Of a DNA stretch of 64,000 nucleotides, positions 10,250-22,084 are shown one piece after another. The stretch's first letter is position 1; every line of letters starts with the position of its first letter. This DNA is from Omphiscola glabra (lineage: Eukaryota > Mollusca > Gastropoda > Lymnaeidae): contig OZ024802.1 of assembly GCA_964017045.1 (NCBI GenBank), positions 8,365,553 to 8,429,552 on the forward strand. Direction: 5' to 3'. The notes under the pieces were generated by a model that saw only the letters and a program-made list of their open reading frames with translations, had not been told where the DNA came from and did no database searches. The position numbers were made by a program, and so were the translations under genes.

Positions 10250-11070
10250 CCTGAGAAGATGTCTTTACCCCACACTTAGAGAAGATGTCATACCCCACAC
10301 TTAGAGAAGATGTCATACCCCACACTTAGAGAATATGTCATACCCCACACTTAGAGAATATGTCATACCCCACACTTAGAGAAGATGTCATACCCCACAC
10401 TTAGAGAAGATGTCATACCCACACTTAGAGAAGATGTCATATCCACACTTAGAGAAGATGTCATGTCCCACATTTAGAGAAGATGTCATACCCCACACTT
10501 AGATAAGGTGTCATACCCCATACTTAGAGAAGATGTCATACCCCACACTTAGAGAAGATGTCATACCCCGCACTTAGAGAAGATGTCATACCCCACACTT
10601 CGAGAAGATGCCATACCCCGCACTTAGAGAAGATGTCATACCCCACACTTCGAGAAGATGTCATACCCCACACTTCGAGAAGATGCCATACCCCGCACTT
10701 AGAGAAGATGTCATACCCCACACTTAGAGAAGATGTCATACCCCACACTTAGAGAAGATGTCATACCCCACACTTAGATAAGGTGTCATACCCCATACTT
10801 AGAGAAGATGTCATACCCCACACTTAGAGAAGATGTCATACCCCACACTTAGAGAAGATGTCATACCCCACACTTCGAGAAGATGCCATACCCCGCACTT
10901 AGAGAAGATGTCATACCCCACACTTCGAGAAGATGTCATACCCCACACTTCGAGAAGATGCCATACCCCGCACTTAGAGAAGATGTCATACCCCACACTT
11001 AGAGAAGATGTCATACCCCACACTTCGAGAAGATGCCATACCCCGCACTTAGAGAAGATGTCATACCCTA
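10250..11070. repeat. Minisatellite, 25-bp unit, about 32 copies with higher-order structure
   Basis: Unit AGAGAAGATGTCATACCCCA plus CACTT. Variants are CGAG for AGAG, GCCATA for GTCATA and CGCACTT for CACACTT. The rare variant TTAGATAAGGTGTCATACCC recurs at about 10500 and 10775, 275 bases (11 units) apart, so a block of about 11 units has duplicated. Frames encoded here are artefacts. Confidence 0.95.
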
Positions 11071-11099
11071 GCCATGCATCACTTAAGACTTTGGTACCC

Positions 11100-11462
11100 A
11101 CGACATTGTTATGTGCACATCATTAAAACAATACCGTTTTGATAAAATTGATGTACACAAACAAATTTTCTTACGCTTTTTACTCTGACGCTGAAGTGTT
11201 AGTAGCGCTTACTTTGTAGTTAAAAGATTGTGTATAAAAATTTAGATGTTGTGGCTAAAAGTTAATGGTTAAAAAATAATAAAATTTATGGTTAAGTGTT
11301 AAAAGTTTGTGGATAAAAAGGTTATTAAAGAAGCTTATTCTATCGAAATATGAAGTAAGCCCCACGTACAAACACCATTTAATTTAGAGAACAGAACCAG
11401 GCTGTATTTTTGCACAGCGATGCTTAATAGCCTGGTCTATTTAAAGAACATGGAACAGAATA
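11100..11462. other. AT-rich interval, nothing recognised
   Basis: Contains short degenerate GTTAAAAGTT/GGTTAAAA repeats at 11210-11320. No coding signal. Confidence 0.5.
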
Positions 11463-11470
11463 GCTTAGAC

Positions 11471-11651
11471 CAGTGGTTCTCAACCTTCCTAATGCCGCGA
11501 CCCCTTATTAAGATACAGTTCCTCATGTTGGGGCGACCCCCAATCACAAAATTAATTTCGTTGCTAATTCATAACTGTAGAGTATATGTGTTTTCCGATG
11601 GTATTAGGCGACACCCCAAAGGGGTCGCGACCCACAGGTTGAGAACCGCTG
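11471..11651 (+). mobile_element. SPIN-like hAT MITE with perfect target-site duplication, copy 2
   Basis: A 181-bp element from CAGTGGTTCTCAACC to GGTTGAGAACCGCTG, flanked on both sides by the identical octamer GCTTAGAC (11463-11470 and 11652-11659). Eight-base duplications and CAG...CTG ends are hallmarks of hAT transposons. The interior has ATGCCGCGACCCC, ATACAGTTCCTCATGTTG, TTTCGTTGCTA and GGGGTCGCGACCCACAGG, the SPIN pattern. Much of the centre of the longer family form is missing. No transposase is encoded. Confidence 0.92.
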
Positions 11652-11859
11652 GCTTAGACATTTATTTATTTTTTTTTTGAAAACGAAAACGATCAGAACA
11701 ATGCTATGATAATTATTCTTGTGTTGATTCGTGTGTATCCTGATATGGTAGTGTCAACAGAACATTCTTGTCTGTTGTAATCATGTCCAGACGATCTCCG
11801 TGGTCTTAGTGCAAACATTATGCATCAGTGATTCACCTCCACTGAACGTCCATCAACAT

Positions 11860-12640
11860 AATGTCTATATTGACTTTGCCATGTTGTGTGCCCATGAGTT
11901 AAGTCATTGTTTGCCAGCTTGTATGCCCATGAGTTAAGTCATTGTTTGCCAGGTTGTATGCCCATGAGTTAAGTCATTTTTTCAGGCTGTGTGCCCATGA
12001 GTTAAGTCATTGTTTGCCAGCTTGTATGCCCATGAGTTAAGTCATTGTTTGCCAGGTTGTATGCCCATGAGTTAAGTCATTTTTTCAGGCTGTTTGCCCA
12101 TGAGTTAAGTCATTGTTTGCCAGGTTGTGTGCCCATGCGTTAAGTCATTGTTTTCCAGGTTGTGTGCCCATGAGTTAAGTCATTTTGTCAGGCTGTGTGC
12201 CCATGAGTAAAGTCATTTTGTCAGGCTGTGTGCCCATGAGTTAAGTCATTGTTTGCCAGGTTGTATGCCTATGAGTTAGGTCATTTTGTCAGGCTGTGTG
12301 CCCATGAGTAAAGTCATTTTTTCAGGCTGTGTGCCCATGAGTTAAGTCATTGTTTGCCAGGTTGTGTGCCCATGCGTTAAGTCATTGTTGCCAGCTTGTG
12401 TGCCCATGAGTTAAGTCATTTTGTCAGGCTGTGTGCCCATGATTAAGTCATTGTTTGCCAGGTTGTGTGCCCATGATTAAGTCATTGTTGCCAGCTTGTG
12501 TGCCCATGAGTTAAGTCATTTTGTCAGCTTGTGTGCCCATGAGTTAAGTCATTTTTCCAGGTTGTGTGCCCATGAGTTAAGTCATTGTTTGCCAGGTTGT
12601 GTGCCCATGATTTAAGTCATTGTTTGCCATGTTGTGACGT
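11860..12640. repeat. Minisatellite, about 35-bp unit, about 22 copies
   Basis: Units TTGTGTGCCCATGAGTTAAG plus TCATTGTTTGCCAGG. A shorter type with TCATTTTNTCAGGC alternates with the long type, giving a mixed 31/35-bp higher-order pattern. Confidence 0.95.
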
Positions 12641-13172
12641 CGAAGAGAGGGGCGGCAAAAAGCTTGGTCCGCCCCGCGTGACCGGTAAATAATGTCTTTA
12701 TTTTTAAAACTATTGTTGGCGAAATGTAAAAAAAAAAATTAATAATAATGACTAATTACATGATCACCGACTTCCGTGTAAATAAGAAGGAAATGCTATT
12801 AAAAGACAGACAACGAAAGAAGAGCCGAAAATAACGATGGCTGCTAATGTGTCTGTTTCTCATCTGGAGAACCCAGGCCATCCTATAAATGACAGGCCGG
12901 GCTGCTGTATCTCATGATAATTTTATATAGCGGCCATCCCTACATGACGTCAGCCACCCCCTCCCCCCCTCCCACCGATATTCCCCGTCACACTTTTGTC
13001 ACATAAATTAGACACCTTTATTAATGTTCGCCAAAAAAACTCGTGCCCCCCCCCATTCCCCCCACCCCACTTTCTTTTTACGTTGCTACTGTAAACACTT
13101 TAATTTCCAGGGGTATTAAATTTACTCTAAGTTAAGACACGTTTTAAACCCAGGAATCAAACGATTCTTAGA
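12641..13172. other. Mostly unique interval with C-rich runs
   Basis: Contains GC-richer patches (12640-12690 and 12820-12990) and C-rich strings at 12955-13075. A 26-codon ATG frame at 12837-12917 is discussed under rejected items. No supported gene. Confidence 0.45.
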
Positions 13173-13285
13173 GTTGGCCTCAGACATTTTGGTAGGACAG
13201 CCAAACGCTGTGTTGGCCTCAGCCATTTTGGTAGGACAGCCAAGCGCTGTGTTGGCCTCAGCCCTTTTGGTAGGACAGCCAACGG
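13173..13285. repeat. 39-bp tandem repeat, 3 copies
   Basis: Unit GTTGGCCTCAGCCATTTTGG plus TAGGACAGCCAAGCGCTGT. Each unit carries TTGGC and GCCAA as inverted arms. Confidence 0.9.
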
Positions 13286-13653
13286 CTAATCAGATGCCAT
13301 GAGATGTATAAGCACGTATATATGAGATATGTATTCCAATCACAGCAGTTAAAAAGATTGTGGTTAAAAATTTAGAAGGTTAAAATGGATAATCAGATAC
13401 CATGAGATATATATTCCAATCACAGCAAGAGCATACAAAAACGGGCCTTTTTTTGTTCATGTATGAGTCGCTTTATCCTTCTGCGCATAGCATTTTCATA
13501 TATCTTCTTGTTCATACTAAATTACGAAACAATTTATTTTAGTTTTAATAATTGAGCTGTTACAGTATAACTCCTTTATAAAATGTAATATCGAGACATG
13601 GGGGTTGAACTAAAAAGTTGACATAACATGCATACAAGTAACGCACTACTTCT

Positions 13654-14010
13654 TCTTCTATATATTAAGGGCCCACGATCAATGTATTGATCATTACGGC
13701 TCCTATGAATGTAGATGGGATTTGCAATGTTTCTGTGCCTGGTGTTGATGAGGATATTTCACTGGTTACAAGAGTAACTGCGCGAGGGTATCATGCACTG
13801 GGGGTTGGAAGGCCTGAGGCAATAGACGCAAATGAGTCAATTGTTGTCGCCTCAACTGTTCCTTTTGAAAGCTTGTTCCAGTCCCTGATTGTCTTTGGCA
13901 AGAATGAGCAGTTCCTATACTGGCTTCTCGCTCGTATGAGCCGGAACTGCCTGTCATGGCCTCGTCGTTGTCTAAGAATCCCAATGAATGCCCCCCCCCC
14001 CCCAACTAGG
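13654..14010 (-). mobile_element. LINE 'family A' C-terminus and 3' tail
   Basis: The minus strand reads RGHDRQFRLIRARSQYRNC, then SFLPKTIRDWNKL and KGTVEATTIDSFASI, then a stop. This is the well-known FFPRTIRDWNxLP-type C-terminal block of CR1/Jockey-like LINEs. The 3' UTR follows, with GGGCCCTTAATATATAGAAG ending in a GAA tail at 13654. Copies at 5930, 21205 and 49218 share the 3' end but stop at different 5' points, which is 5' truncation. Confidence 0.85.
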
Positions 14011-14039
14011 GTCGCAAGCGCACATTTTTAAACGCCACT

Positions 14040-14235
14040 GAATTATAAAAATATTCTAAAGACCCACCCGCTTTTACACTGAATATTCATTTCACCAACT
14101 ATTTCAAAAAAATCTAAAGAAAATATTACGCACCAAACGCACTTGCGATAATTTTTTTTTAAATCAATCTCATTTAGCGCAGTTATCGGGAATTTTATTT
14201 TATCTTCCCCTTGAAAAAAACATTAAAAACTGATT
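14040..14235 (-). mobile_element. Family B copy, antisense
   Basis: The reverse complement contains CAAGGGGAAGATAAAATA, CCCGATAACTGCGCTAAATG, GTGCGTTTGGTGCGTAATAT and AGCGGGTGGGTC, in the same order as copies at 1940, 29820 and 51460. No minisatellite expansion in this copy. Confidence 0.75.
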
Positions 14236-14284
14236 TTTTTGGGGAGGAGGGTTTGTGGGATGGGGCTGGAAATTTTAATAAATG

Positions 14285-14620
14285 TGTTTTCATCGACAAC
14301 AAGTGTATGTGCTAACGTTAGTATCTACGCCCCTGACTCAGTCAATGTGTGCGCCACTGACTGAACGTTAGTATCTACGCCCCTGACTCAATCAATGTGT
14401 GCCCCACCGACTGAACGTTAGTATCTACGCCCCTGACTCAATCAATGTGTGCGCCACTGACTGAACGTTAGTATCTACGCCCCTGACTCAGTCAATGTGT
14501 GCGCCACTGACTGAACTTTGGTATATATGCCCTTGACTCAGTCGATGTGTCAACCGCTGATTGAATGAATTTCAGTATCTACGCCCTTGACTCAATCAAT
14601 GTGTGCGCCACTGACTGACT
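14285..14620. repeat. 50-bp tandem repeat, about 6-7 copies
   Basis: Unit starts ACGTTAGTATCTACGCCCCT, then GACTCAATCAATGTGTGCGC and CACTGACTGA. The last copies are diverged (TATATATGCCC, GAATTTCAGTATC). Confidence 0.95.
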
Positions 14621-14824
14621 AAGACCATGATGCCTCGGGTAAAAGAAGTATTAGACATTAGATTGTTGTTCCTGCTCCTACTGACGATGAACACAGATTT
14701 TTGTGGATCTGTTTGCGCAAGCCAATGTTTTATTCAGAAACGTGGTTAATTGAAAGCAGGTGAGCCAGGCAATAGGAGTGGGGTGGGCAAGGTATAAATG
14801 GAACAACGTGATCAGTGGTACTTC

Positions 14825-15110
14825 TTCTTCTTGTGTGTCTGTGGTGCGCCTGTGATGTGTCTGTAATGTGTGTGATGTGTCTGTGATGTGTGCTGTGTGT
14901 CTGTGATGTGTCTGTGATGTGTGCTGTTTGTCTGTGATGTGAGTTTGATGTGTCTGTGATGTGTGTGGTGTGTCTGTAATGTGTCTTTGGTGTGTCTGTA
15001 ATGTCTGTGATGTGTCTGTGGTGTGTGTGTGTGGTGTGTCTGTGGTGTATCTGTGATGTGTCTGTGATGTATCTGTGGTGTGTTTGTGATGTGTCTGTGA
15101 TGTAGTTGGG
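14825..15110. repeat. TGTGTCTGTGATG minisatellite
   Basis: Short irregular units of 9-13 bases built from TGTGTCTGTGATG and variants. It gives His/Thr-rich artefact translations. Confidence 0.9.
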
Positions 15111-15299
15111 CAGATTTATTGTTGAACGTGGGCTTATCATATGTATGCGATTATAATAAGCTGTGCCCGTGATATGTCTGTCAATAGCCTGTCAAATTTT
15201 CTATAAAGTGTTTTGAATCAATATTTTTGTTAAATGATAAATGTTGATTGCCGTCTAGAACAAGGCGCAACAGAATTTTTTTAAAGGTATTTTCCAACA

Positions 15300-16130
15300 C
15301 CTTCTCCAAGTACACCTCATTCACACTTAGGGCATTTCATCAAACCAAGTGCACATCATTCACACTTAGGGCATTTCATCAAACCATGTGCACCTCATTC
15401 ACACTTAGGGCGTTTCATCAAACCAAGTGCACCTCATTCACACTTAGGGTATTTCATCAAACCAAGTGCACCTCATTCACACTTAGGGCGTTTCATCAAA
15501 CCAAGTGCACCTCATTCACACTTAGGGTATTTCATCAAACCATGTGCACCTCATTCACACTTAGGGTATTTCATCAAACCAAGTGCACCTCATTCACACT
15601 TAGGGTATTTCATCAAACCAAGAACACCTCATTCACACTTAGGGCATTTCATCAAACCAAGTGCACCTCATTCACACTTAGGGTATTTCATCAAACCAAG
15701 AACACCTCATTCACACTTAGGGTATTTCATCAAACCAAGAACACCTCATTCACTCTTAGGGTATTTCATCAAACCAAGAACACCTCATTCACTCTTAGGG
15801 TATTTCATCAAACCAAGAACACCTCATTCACACTTAGGGCATTTCATCAAACCAAGTGCACCTCATTCACACTTAGGGTATTTCATCAAACCAAGAACAC
15901 CTCATTCACACTTAGGGTATTTCATCAAACCAAGAACACCTCATTCACACTTAGGGTATTTCATCAAACCAAGAACACCTCATTCACTCTTAGGGTATTT
16001 CATCAAACCAAGAACACCTCATTCACACTTAGGGCGTTTCATCAAACCAAGTGCACCTCATTCACACTTAGGGTATTTCATCAAACCAAGAACACCTCAT
16101 TCACACTTAGGGTATTTCATCAAACCAAGT
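15300..16130. repeat. Minisatellite, 39-bp unit, about 21 copies
   Basis: Unit ACCTCATTCACACTTAGGGT plus ATTTCATCAAACCAAGTGC. Two unit types (AAGTGC and AAGAAC ends, with GGGTA, GGGCA or GGGCG inside) occur in recurring runs. Because 39 is 13 codons, one frame stays open for 307 codons. I regard it as non-coding because variants are not biased to third positions. Confidence 0.95.
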
Positions 16131-16189
16131 ACAGTACAGTTTCGTTGTTCGTCTTTCGCTTGCCAAGATGACCAAGTCAATTTTTGACT

Positions 16190-16440
16190 TTCGACTTGAG
16201 TAGTAGCCTTGACTGGAGTATTTGCCTTAACTTGAGTAGTAGCCTTAACTTGAATAGTAGCCTTTACTTGAGTAGTAGCCTTGACTTGAGTAGTAGCCTT
16301 GACTTGAGCAGTACCCTTGACTTGAGCAGTAGCCTTGACTTGAGCAATAGCCTTGACTTGAGTAGTAGCCTTGACTGGAGTAGTAGCTTTTACTTGAGTT
16401 TTAGCCTTGACTTGAGTAGTAGCCTTGACTTGAGTTGTAT
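16190..16440. repeat. 18-bp minisatellite, about 14 copies
   Basis: Unit CTTGACTTGAGTAGTAGC with AGCAGTA, GGAGTA and TTTACTT variants. It starts 60 bases after the previous array with an unrelated unit. Confidence 0.95.
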
Positions 16441-16807
16441 TTTGTTTAAAGAGAGGGCGGGAGAGCTCCTCAATTTTTCAGCCTCACTCTCTCCCCCTTT
16501 GTCTTTGATCAAACGGCAAGACTTTGTCAAGACGACTGGAAATAGACCAGGGTGCAGCTGATGACCAGCAGCGTGTGTCCACTACAGTGCATCACATTAG
16601 AGTACCGCCATAGATCATGACTTGGTCATCTGAGCTTTGACATATTGTTTTGAAATGTCAGTCATACATTAAGGCACCTGACAGTCCCACGTCGCCTTCC
16701 CGCTGGGGTTCAAACCCCATCACAACACACCTGCTGTACACAAACCCGAGCCTCCCGCCACTCATCATTATCTCAAGATCCCGTTCGTTCGTAAAGCGAT
16801 GTCGTTA

Positions 16808-16981
16808 TTATAAGTTATGTTTTATGGCCCCCATTATGTTTACATTTCCCGGCGGGTCTTGTTTGAAGACCTCTAGAGCATGGCATTTCCGCTGATCGTT
16901 CTTTCTGATTTCTTCTTGCAGCTTCGGATCTTTCCGGAACTCTGTGTCTATAGACACAACAGTTTGGTGTAACTGTGTTAA
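16808..16981 (-). CDS. Possible exon, unknown product
   Basis: On the minus strand, after a TGTGTTGTGTTTACAG acceptor-like string, about 57 codons are open to a TAA. The composition is protein-like: TVVSIDTEFRKDPKLQEEIR, then KNDQRKCHALEVFKQDPPGN. A plus-strand acceptor (TTTCTGATTTCTTCTTGCAG at about 16920) faces the opposite way and gives a shorter open stretch, so strand is not certain. No family recognised. Confidence 0.25.
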   Translation of the reverse strand, partial: LTQLHQTVVSIDTEFRKDPKLQEEIRKNDQRKCHALEVFKQDPPGNVNIMGAIKHNL

Positions 16982-17325
16982 CTGTAAACACAACACAACA
17001 CTTCTGGGTGGCTGAGCATGAATTGATTGTCCTATTTAATACATTTTATTCAAGGGTTTTTTTTTAGTCGTCATAAGTAGCTATCAGGTAGTCAATGCGG
17101 ATTTGACCTGTACAGAAATGTTGGAGTATTATCCCCTATCTTAACAAACGTTCGATGAAAAAATCAAAAATCTGATGTAAGATTGTTACCTGACTTATCT
17201 TTTAGTAGAGCTACAACTTTATCGATCAACTCTACTTCGTATTACGCGTATATATATAGTTATATATATATATTTATTTATTTATATATTATATGTACTA
17301 CGTAGCCAATGTATGCCTGCCAAAT

Positions 17326-17808
17326 CAGGGTTCCTCAAACTGTTTCTGGCCACCTGCGACTTTAGCTATGAGACGCAACAGGAACACACTCTTTACGAGT
17401 GTGGAATATTAATTCTTTACTGCTCACGTGCTTTAGGTCAGTGTTATTCTCCTCTTGTGTTTGGGGGAAACAATAAACACGTAACAATTACACTAGAATG
17501 CAATACTACACATCCGTAACCATTACATTTACATGACAATACACACGTATCGATTACATTAGATTACAAGACAATTCACCTTTATCCATTACATTAGCCG
17601 TTTTAACACAAATATTCATCACTCTGGTCATACATGAAATCCTTATTTTCCAATTTCTGTTATCATTTTAATTGTTCCAATGCACCAACGTGTTTTTTGT
17701 TTCATTAAGAAATATCTTTAACTGCCTTTATTTCTTACCTGGCCGTCTCGCACCCCGTCTTGGTCTTTTAAATTGAGCTGCTATGGCCCAGTTTTGAGAA
17801 CCGCCACG
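17326..17808. mobile_element. hAT-like non-autonomous element
   Basis: Begins CAGGGTTCCTCAAACTG with TGGCCA just inside, and ends GGCCCAGTTTTGAGAACCGC. The ends are inverted, imperfect copies of each other and of the CAGTGGTTCTCAA type. The interior is AT-rich with repeated ACACGTAACNATTACA-like text and no open frame. No clear 8-bp duplication remains. Confidence 0.5.
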
Positions 17809-17809
17809 C

Positions 17810-19290
17810 TAAAACCTGTCAGGTTTAGGGAGCAAGTCTGCCAAAGCGGATAGACGCCAAAGTTACAAGCCAAATTGTTACAGATGTGTTACACCGTGAT
17901 GACGTGGCAATCGTGATATCGTCTCATTATTGGTAAACAGCTGTAGCTCATGATCTAACAAGTGGTTTTGTTTCCTGGAGCAATCTGTGTGTTGTATTAA
18001 CTGTTGTGAGTATTTCATTCAATTCTGTAGATACCTCTTAGTTTGTCTCATCCAAGTCATCGTAGTGTATCTTTATTATGTCAGGGTAGCGTATCACAGA
18101 ATTAGGTGGTAGTGCATCATAGATTATGTCATGCTAGCGTATCATAGATTATGTTATTGTAATGTGTCATAGAATATGTCATTGAAGTGTATGTGTATGC
18201 ATGAGTTCCTTGGGTAAGGTTGTCTGAATACACATGTTAGCTCGCGCTAGTGTCCGGTCATCTCAATTCAAAGATATACGGAGTTAAATTCCTAGATTTT
18301 CTTTGTTTTTCCCCAACTCGCCATGAACATAAAAAAAGGTTGAAATTTGATTAAACCTTCTTGCCTCAATTCGCTTCCATCAACAATTATTTTAAATCTA
18401 ATTTTGATTGATCTTGAAGTCAATTTAACGTTGCACATCTAACATTACGATTAGTTAACGGTCGTTTAGGTTGTTTTGTTTGGTCGTCGAAGTAAGTTTG
18501 CTTCAAGCCGAAAATGTACGCACAAGATTTCTAAACGCACCAATTATAATCCTTCCAAGTGGCTTGAACCAGACATATTAATAATATAGCGTCAATTAAC
18601 CCAACCGATCGTTTCACAAATTAGAACAATTTAGCAGTAAAAACTACTTGTGATTGTAATCAACTCAAGTCTTCTTAGTAATCCTAATTTTAAAAGCAAC
18701 TATTTGATTGAAACATGTCAATCATTTTATAAAAATGAATTAATTAAAATGATAAAATTACACTTGGAGTTTTAATGAATGCTCCACAGTTTACTACGAT
18801 GCTGTATGTTCATTAGAGGGCGGTCGTTTTTTTTTTTTAAAAAACAACTTATAATTAGTATGACGTAGTACGATTGGGTGTGACTCGATAGGCATATACG
18901 CATCTCCAGCCGAATACAAGTCTGATATCCTAAGATACCATCGAAAAACTAACTTTCTTGGGTTGTACGGCCATAGGGTCACGTGATCTGTTTGTTAGCT
19001 CCCATAAAGTGTAAACAGGGTGATTTTAACATAACACGGGTATAAGAAGATCCTAGAAATGCTTATTTAAAATATCATCTAATCGAAGTCTCTTCAAAAG
19101 CGGAGGCAATCTTTACTGCTGAAGTTGTATAATGTGGTGGTCCTTACAAAAGTTCTTTGAAATTGTCACTATATCAATTCATGCGGCTTATTGATGGGAC
19201 CTCTCTGTGTTTAAAATAAGTATATATTAAAATTAATTAGTGAAAGGGCACAACATCATCTGTGAGACAATTCTGGGTTATTCAATTATG
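17810..19290. other. Unique AT-rich interval, nothing recognised
   Basis: Contains weak GTNATAGAATATGTCAT-like duplications at 18060-18190. No coding frame, RNA or element is recognised. Confidence 0.5.
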
Positions 19291-19390
19291 TGCGGTTAAT
19301 CGATCGATTAAAAGAATGTTCATAAGACTGATCACACACACACACAAATAAAACATACCTTTCTGCATCACCTGAAACCTCCTGTTTTTA

Positions 19391-20996
19391 CCGGCTTGTC
19401 GCTACTCTAACCACTTGGTTGTACCAGGTTGTCGCTACTCTAACCACTTGGTTGTACCAGGTTGTCGCTACTCTAACCACTTGGTTGTACCAGGTTGTCG
19501 CTACTCTAACCACTTGGTTGTACCAGGTTGTCGCTACTCTAACCACTTGGTTGTACCAGGTTGTCGCTACTCTAACCACTTGGTTGTACCAGGTTGTCGC
19601 TACTCTAACCACTTGGTTGTACCAGGTTGTCGCTACTCTAACCACTTGGTTGTACCAGGTTGTCGCTACTCTAACCACTTGGTTGTACCAGGTTGTCGCT
19701 ACTCTAACCACTTGGTTGTACCAGGTTGTCGCTACTCTAACCACTTGGTTGTACCAGGTTGTCGCTACTCTAACCACTTGGTTGTACCAGGTTGTCGCTA
19801 CTCTAACCACTTGGTTGTACCAGGTTGTCGCTACTCTAACCACTTGGTTGTACCAGGTTGTCGCTACTCTAACCACTTGGTTGTACCAGGTTGTCGCTAC
19901 TCTAACCACTTGGTTGTACCAGGTTGTCGCTACTCTAACCACTTGGTTGTACCAGGTTGTCGCTACTCTAACCACTTGGTTGTACCAGGTTGTTGCTACT
20001 CTAACCACTTGGTTGTACCAGGTTGTCGCTACTCTAACCACTTGGTTGTACTAGGTTGTCGCTACTCTAACCACTTGGTTGTACCAGGTTGTCGCTACTC
20101 TAACCACTTGGTTGTACCAGGTTGTCGCTACTCTAACCACTTGGTTGTACCAGGTTGTCGCTACTCTAACCACTTGGTTGTACCAGGTTGTCGCTACTCT
20201 AACCACTTGGTTGTACCAGGTTGTCGCTACTCTAACCACTTGGTTGTACCAGGTTGTCGCTACTCTAACCACTTGGTTGTACCAGGTTGTCGCTACTCTA
20301 ACCACTTGGTTGTACCAGGTTGTCGCTACTCTAACCACTTGGTTGTACCAGGTTGTCGCTACTCTAACCACTTGGTTGTACCAGGTTGTCGCTACTCTAA
20401 CCACTTGGTTGTACCAGGTTGTCGCTACTCTAACCACTTGGTTGTACCAGGTTGTCGCTACTCTAACCACTTGGTTGTACCAGGTTGTCGCTACTCTAAC
20501 CACTTGGTTGTACCAGGTTGTCGCTACTCTAACCACTTGGTTGTACCAGGTTGTCGCTACTCTAACCACTTGGTTGTACCAGGTTGTCGCTACTCTAACC
20601 ACTTGGTTGTACCAGGTTGTCGCTACTCTAACCACTTGGTTGTACCAGGTTGTCGCTACTCTAACCACTTGGTTGTACCAGGTTGTCGCTACTCTAACCA
20701 CTTGGTTGTACCAGGTTGTCGCTACTCTAACCACTTGGTTGTACCAGGTTGTCGCTACTCTAACCACTTGGTTGTACCAGGTTGTCGCTACTCTAACCAC
20801 TTGGTTGTACCAGGTTGTCGCTACTCTAACCACTTGGTTGTACCAGGTTGTTGCTACTCTAACCACTTGGTTGTACCAGGTTGTTGCTACTCTAACCACT
20901 TGGTTGTACCAGGTTGTCGCTACTCTAACCACTTGGTTGTACCAGGTTGTCGCTACTCTAACCACTTGGTTGTACCAGGTTGTTGCTACTCAAACA
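19391..20996. repeat. Minisatellite, 33-bp unit, about 48 near-identical copies
   Basis: Unit GGTTGTCGCTACTCTAACCA plus CTTGGTTGTACCA. Only a handful of substitutions exist over 1.6 kb (TTGCTAC in the first half and near the 3' end, one ACTAGG), so the array is very homogeneous. Each unit has the palindrome AACCA-CT-TGGTT. Since 33 is 11 codons, several frames remain open (up to 537 codons). They are artefacts. A short diverged relative lies at 22085-22330. Confidence 0.97.
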
Positions 20997-21204
20997 ACAT
21001 GATTATTCCAGGTTTTGTTTACATATAAATATATAAGGAGTTGAGTAATATATTGGTATATTCTCAAAGTCCCCTTCTATATAATTAGAGGATCCTCGCT
21101 TAAGATGGTTAGAATAGATAGCTATAACGTGCATCGGTCACTTGGCAGCTCCACTATCCATAATCATCTCAAAGAAATCAACTTCTTTCTCTCCAGTCGC
21201 AGTC

Positions 21205-21240
21205 AATGATCGTTGGCCCTTAATATTGAGAAGAAGAAGT
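21205..21240 (+). mobile_element. LINE 'family A' extreme 3' fragment
   Basis: TCAATGATCGTTGGCCCTTA followed by ATATTGAGAAGAAGAAG matches only the last 35 bases of the copies at 5930, 13654 and 49218, as expected of a severely 5'-truncated insertion. Confidence 0.55.
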
Positions 21241-22080
21241 CATACACATTTTATATTGGACACATACTATTGAAAGGGTTTTGAAAAGAAACATAAATGA
21301 ATTTTCAATAAACCTTTCATGTGATTTATGCGAATCGTAACATTTTATTTAAAAGCTAACTTCATACAATGTACAACAAATGCATCCAGTCGTATTTAAA
21401 GTTGGCCATCCAAATCCTGTTATAAAATACAGACAGCAAATTGTATGACTTTCTTTCCGGCGCCATTTAAAGGACATGAGATAAATATATGTTAAAAGAC
21501 ATCATATATAATATCTGTTACTTCAAGTATCAATCACTAGTCTCCAAGGACAGAGCTATGCCTAGGTTAATCTTGTAGAGATTATCTACATTTTTCTGTA
21601 AATCTCCAACACATCTCGCACAAAACTCAAGGCTGGTGCTATTTAAGTCGGTATGAGAGTCGCTGAGAAATCTATTTATCTGCGTTACCCAAAAAAAAAA
21701 CCTCCCATCATGAGACCACAACGGTTGTACTCAGATTCATAACATTTACACTGGGAACCCCTTTGTCCCGGTTCGTTTCATGGCCCTAACTTACAATACA
21801 AGCGCTTTAGAAGCATAAATCTTTCAATTCTGGTTAGGATTTCTTGTCTTTCCACAAGTCTCATTCCAAAAAAGGCCATCCAGTTAATCTAGCGTACAAA
21901 AAAAAAGAACATCTTTACGTACGACATCACAAAGAGAAACTAGAGCCAGATGCAAGAGCAACTTTATTTTGTAGTCATCGGATCTAAGATGTGACGACTG
22001 ATTCGCGTTATCTACATTTCACATCTAGGAGGTGTGACAGGAAGATAGGGTTGGGGGTGCAGGGGAGATGGGGGAAGAAA
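21241..22080. other. Unique interval, nothing recognised
   Basis: AT-rich sequence with a 63-codon minus frame at 21530-21721 that has no splice or family support. Confidence 0.5.
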
Positions 22081-22084
22081 CATG

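Noticed and set aside
10250..11070. Regular repeats considered as a CRISPR array
   Set aside because: Units are contiguous with no unique spacers, and the genome is eukaryotic. The same holds for the other arrays.
12837..12917. 26-codon ATG frame ending in GCCIS, a CAAX-like C-terminus, with a good start context
   Set aside because: Too short, with no homologue known to me and no transcript evidence. A four-residue C-terminal match is easily chance.
15248..16171. 307-codon frame with 13-residue repeats
   Set aside because: Direct product of the 39-bp array; variants do not favour synonymous positions.
16690..16725. GGGGTTCAAACCCC resembling a tRNA T-arm or B box
   Set aside because: No A box, acceptor stem or anticodon arm can be built around it on either strand.
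19388..21028. Very long open frames (up to 537 codons) of 11-residue repeats on both strands
   Set aside because: They arise because the 33-bp unit is a multiple of three and lacks stops in several frames. No start, splice or composition evidence.
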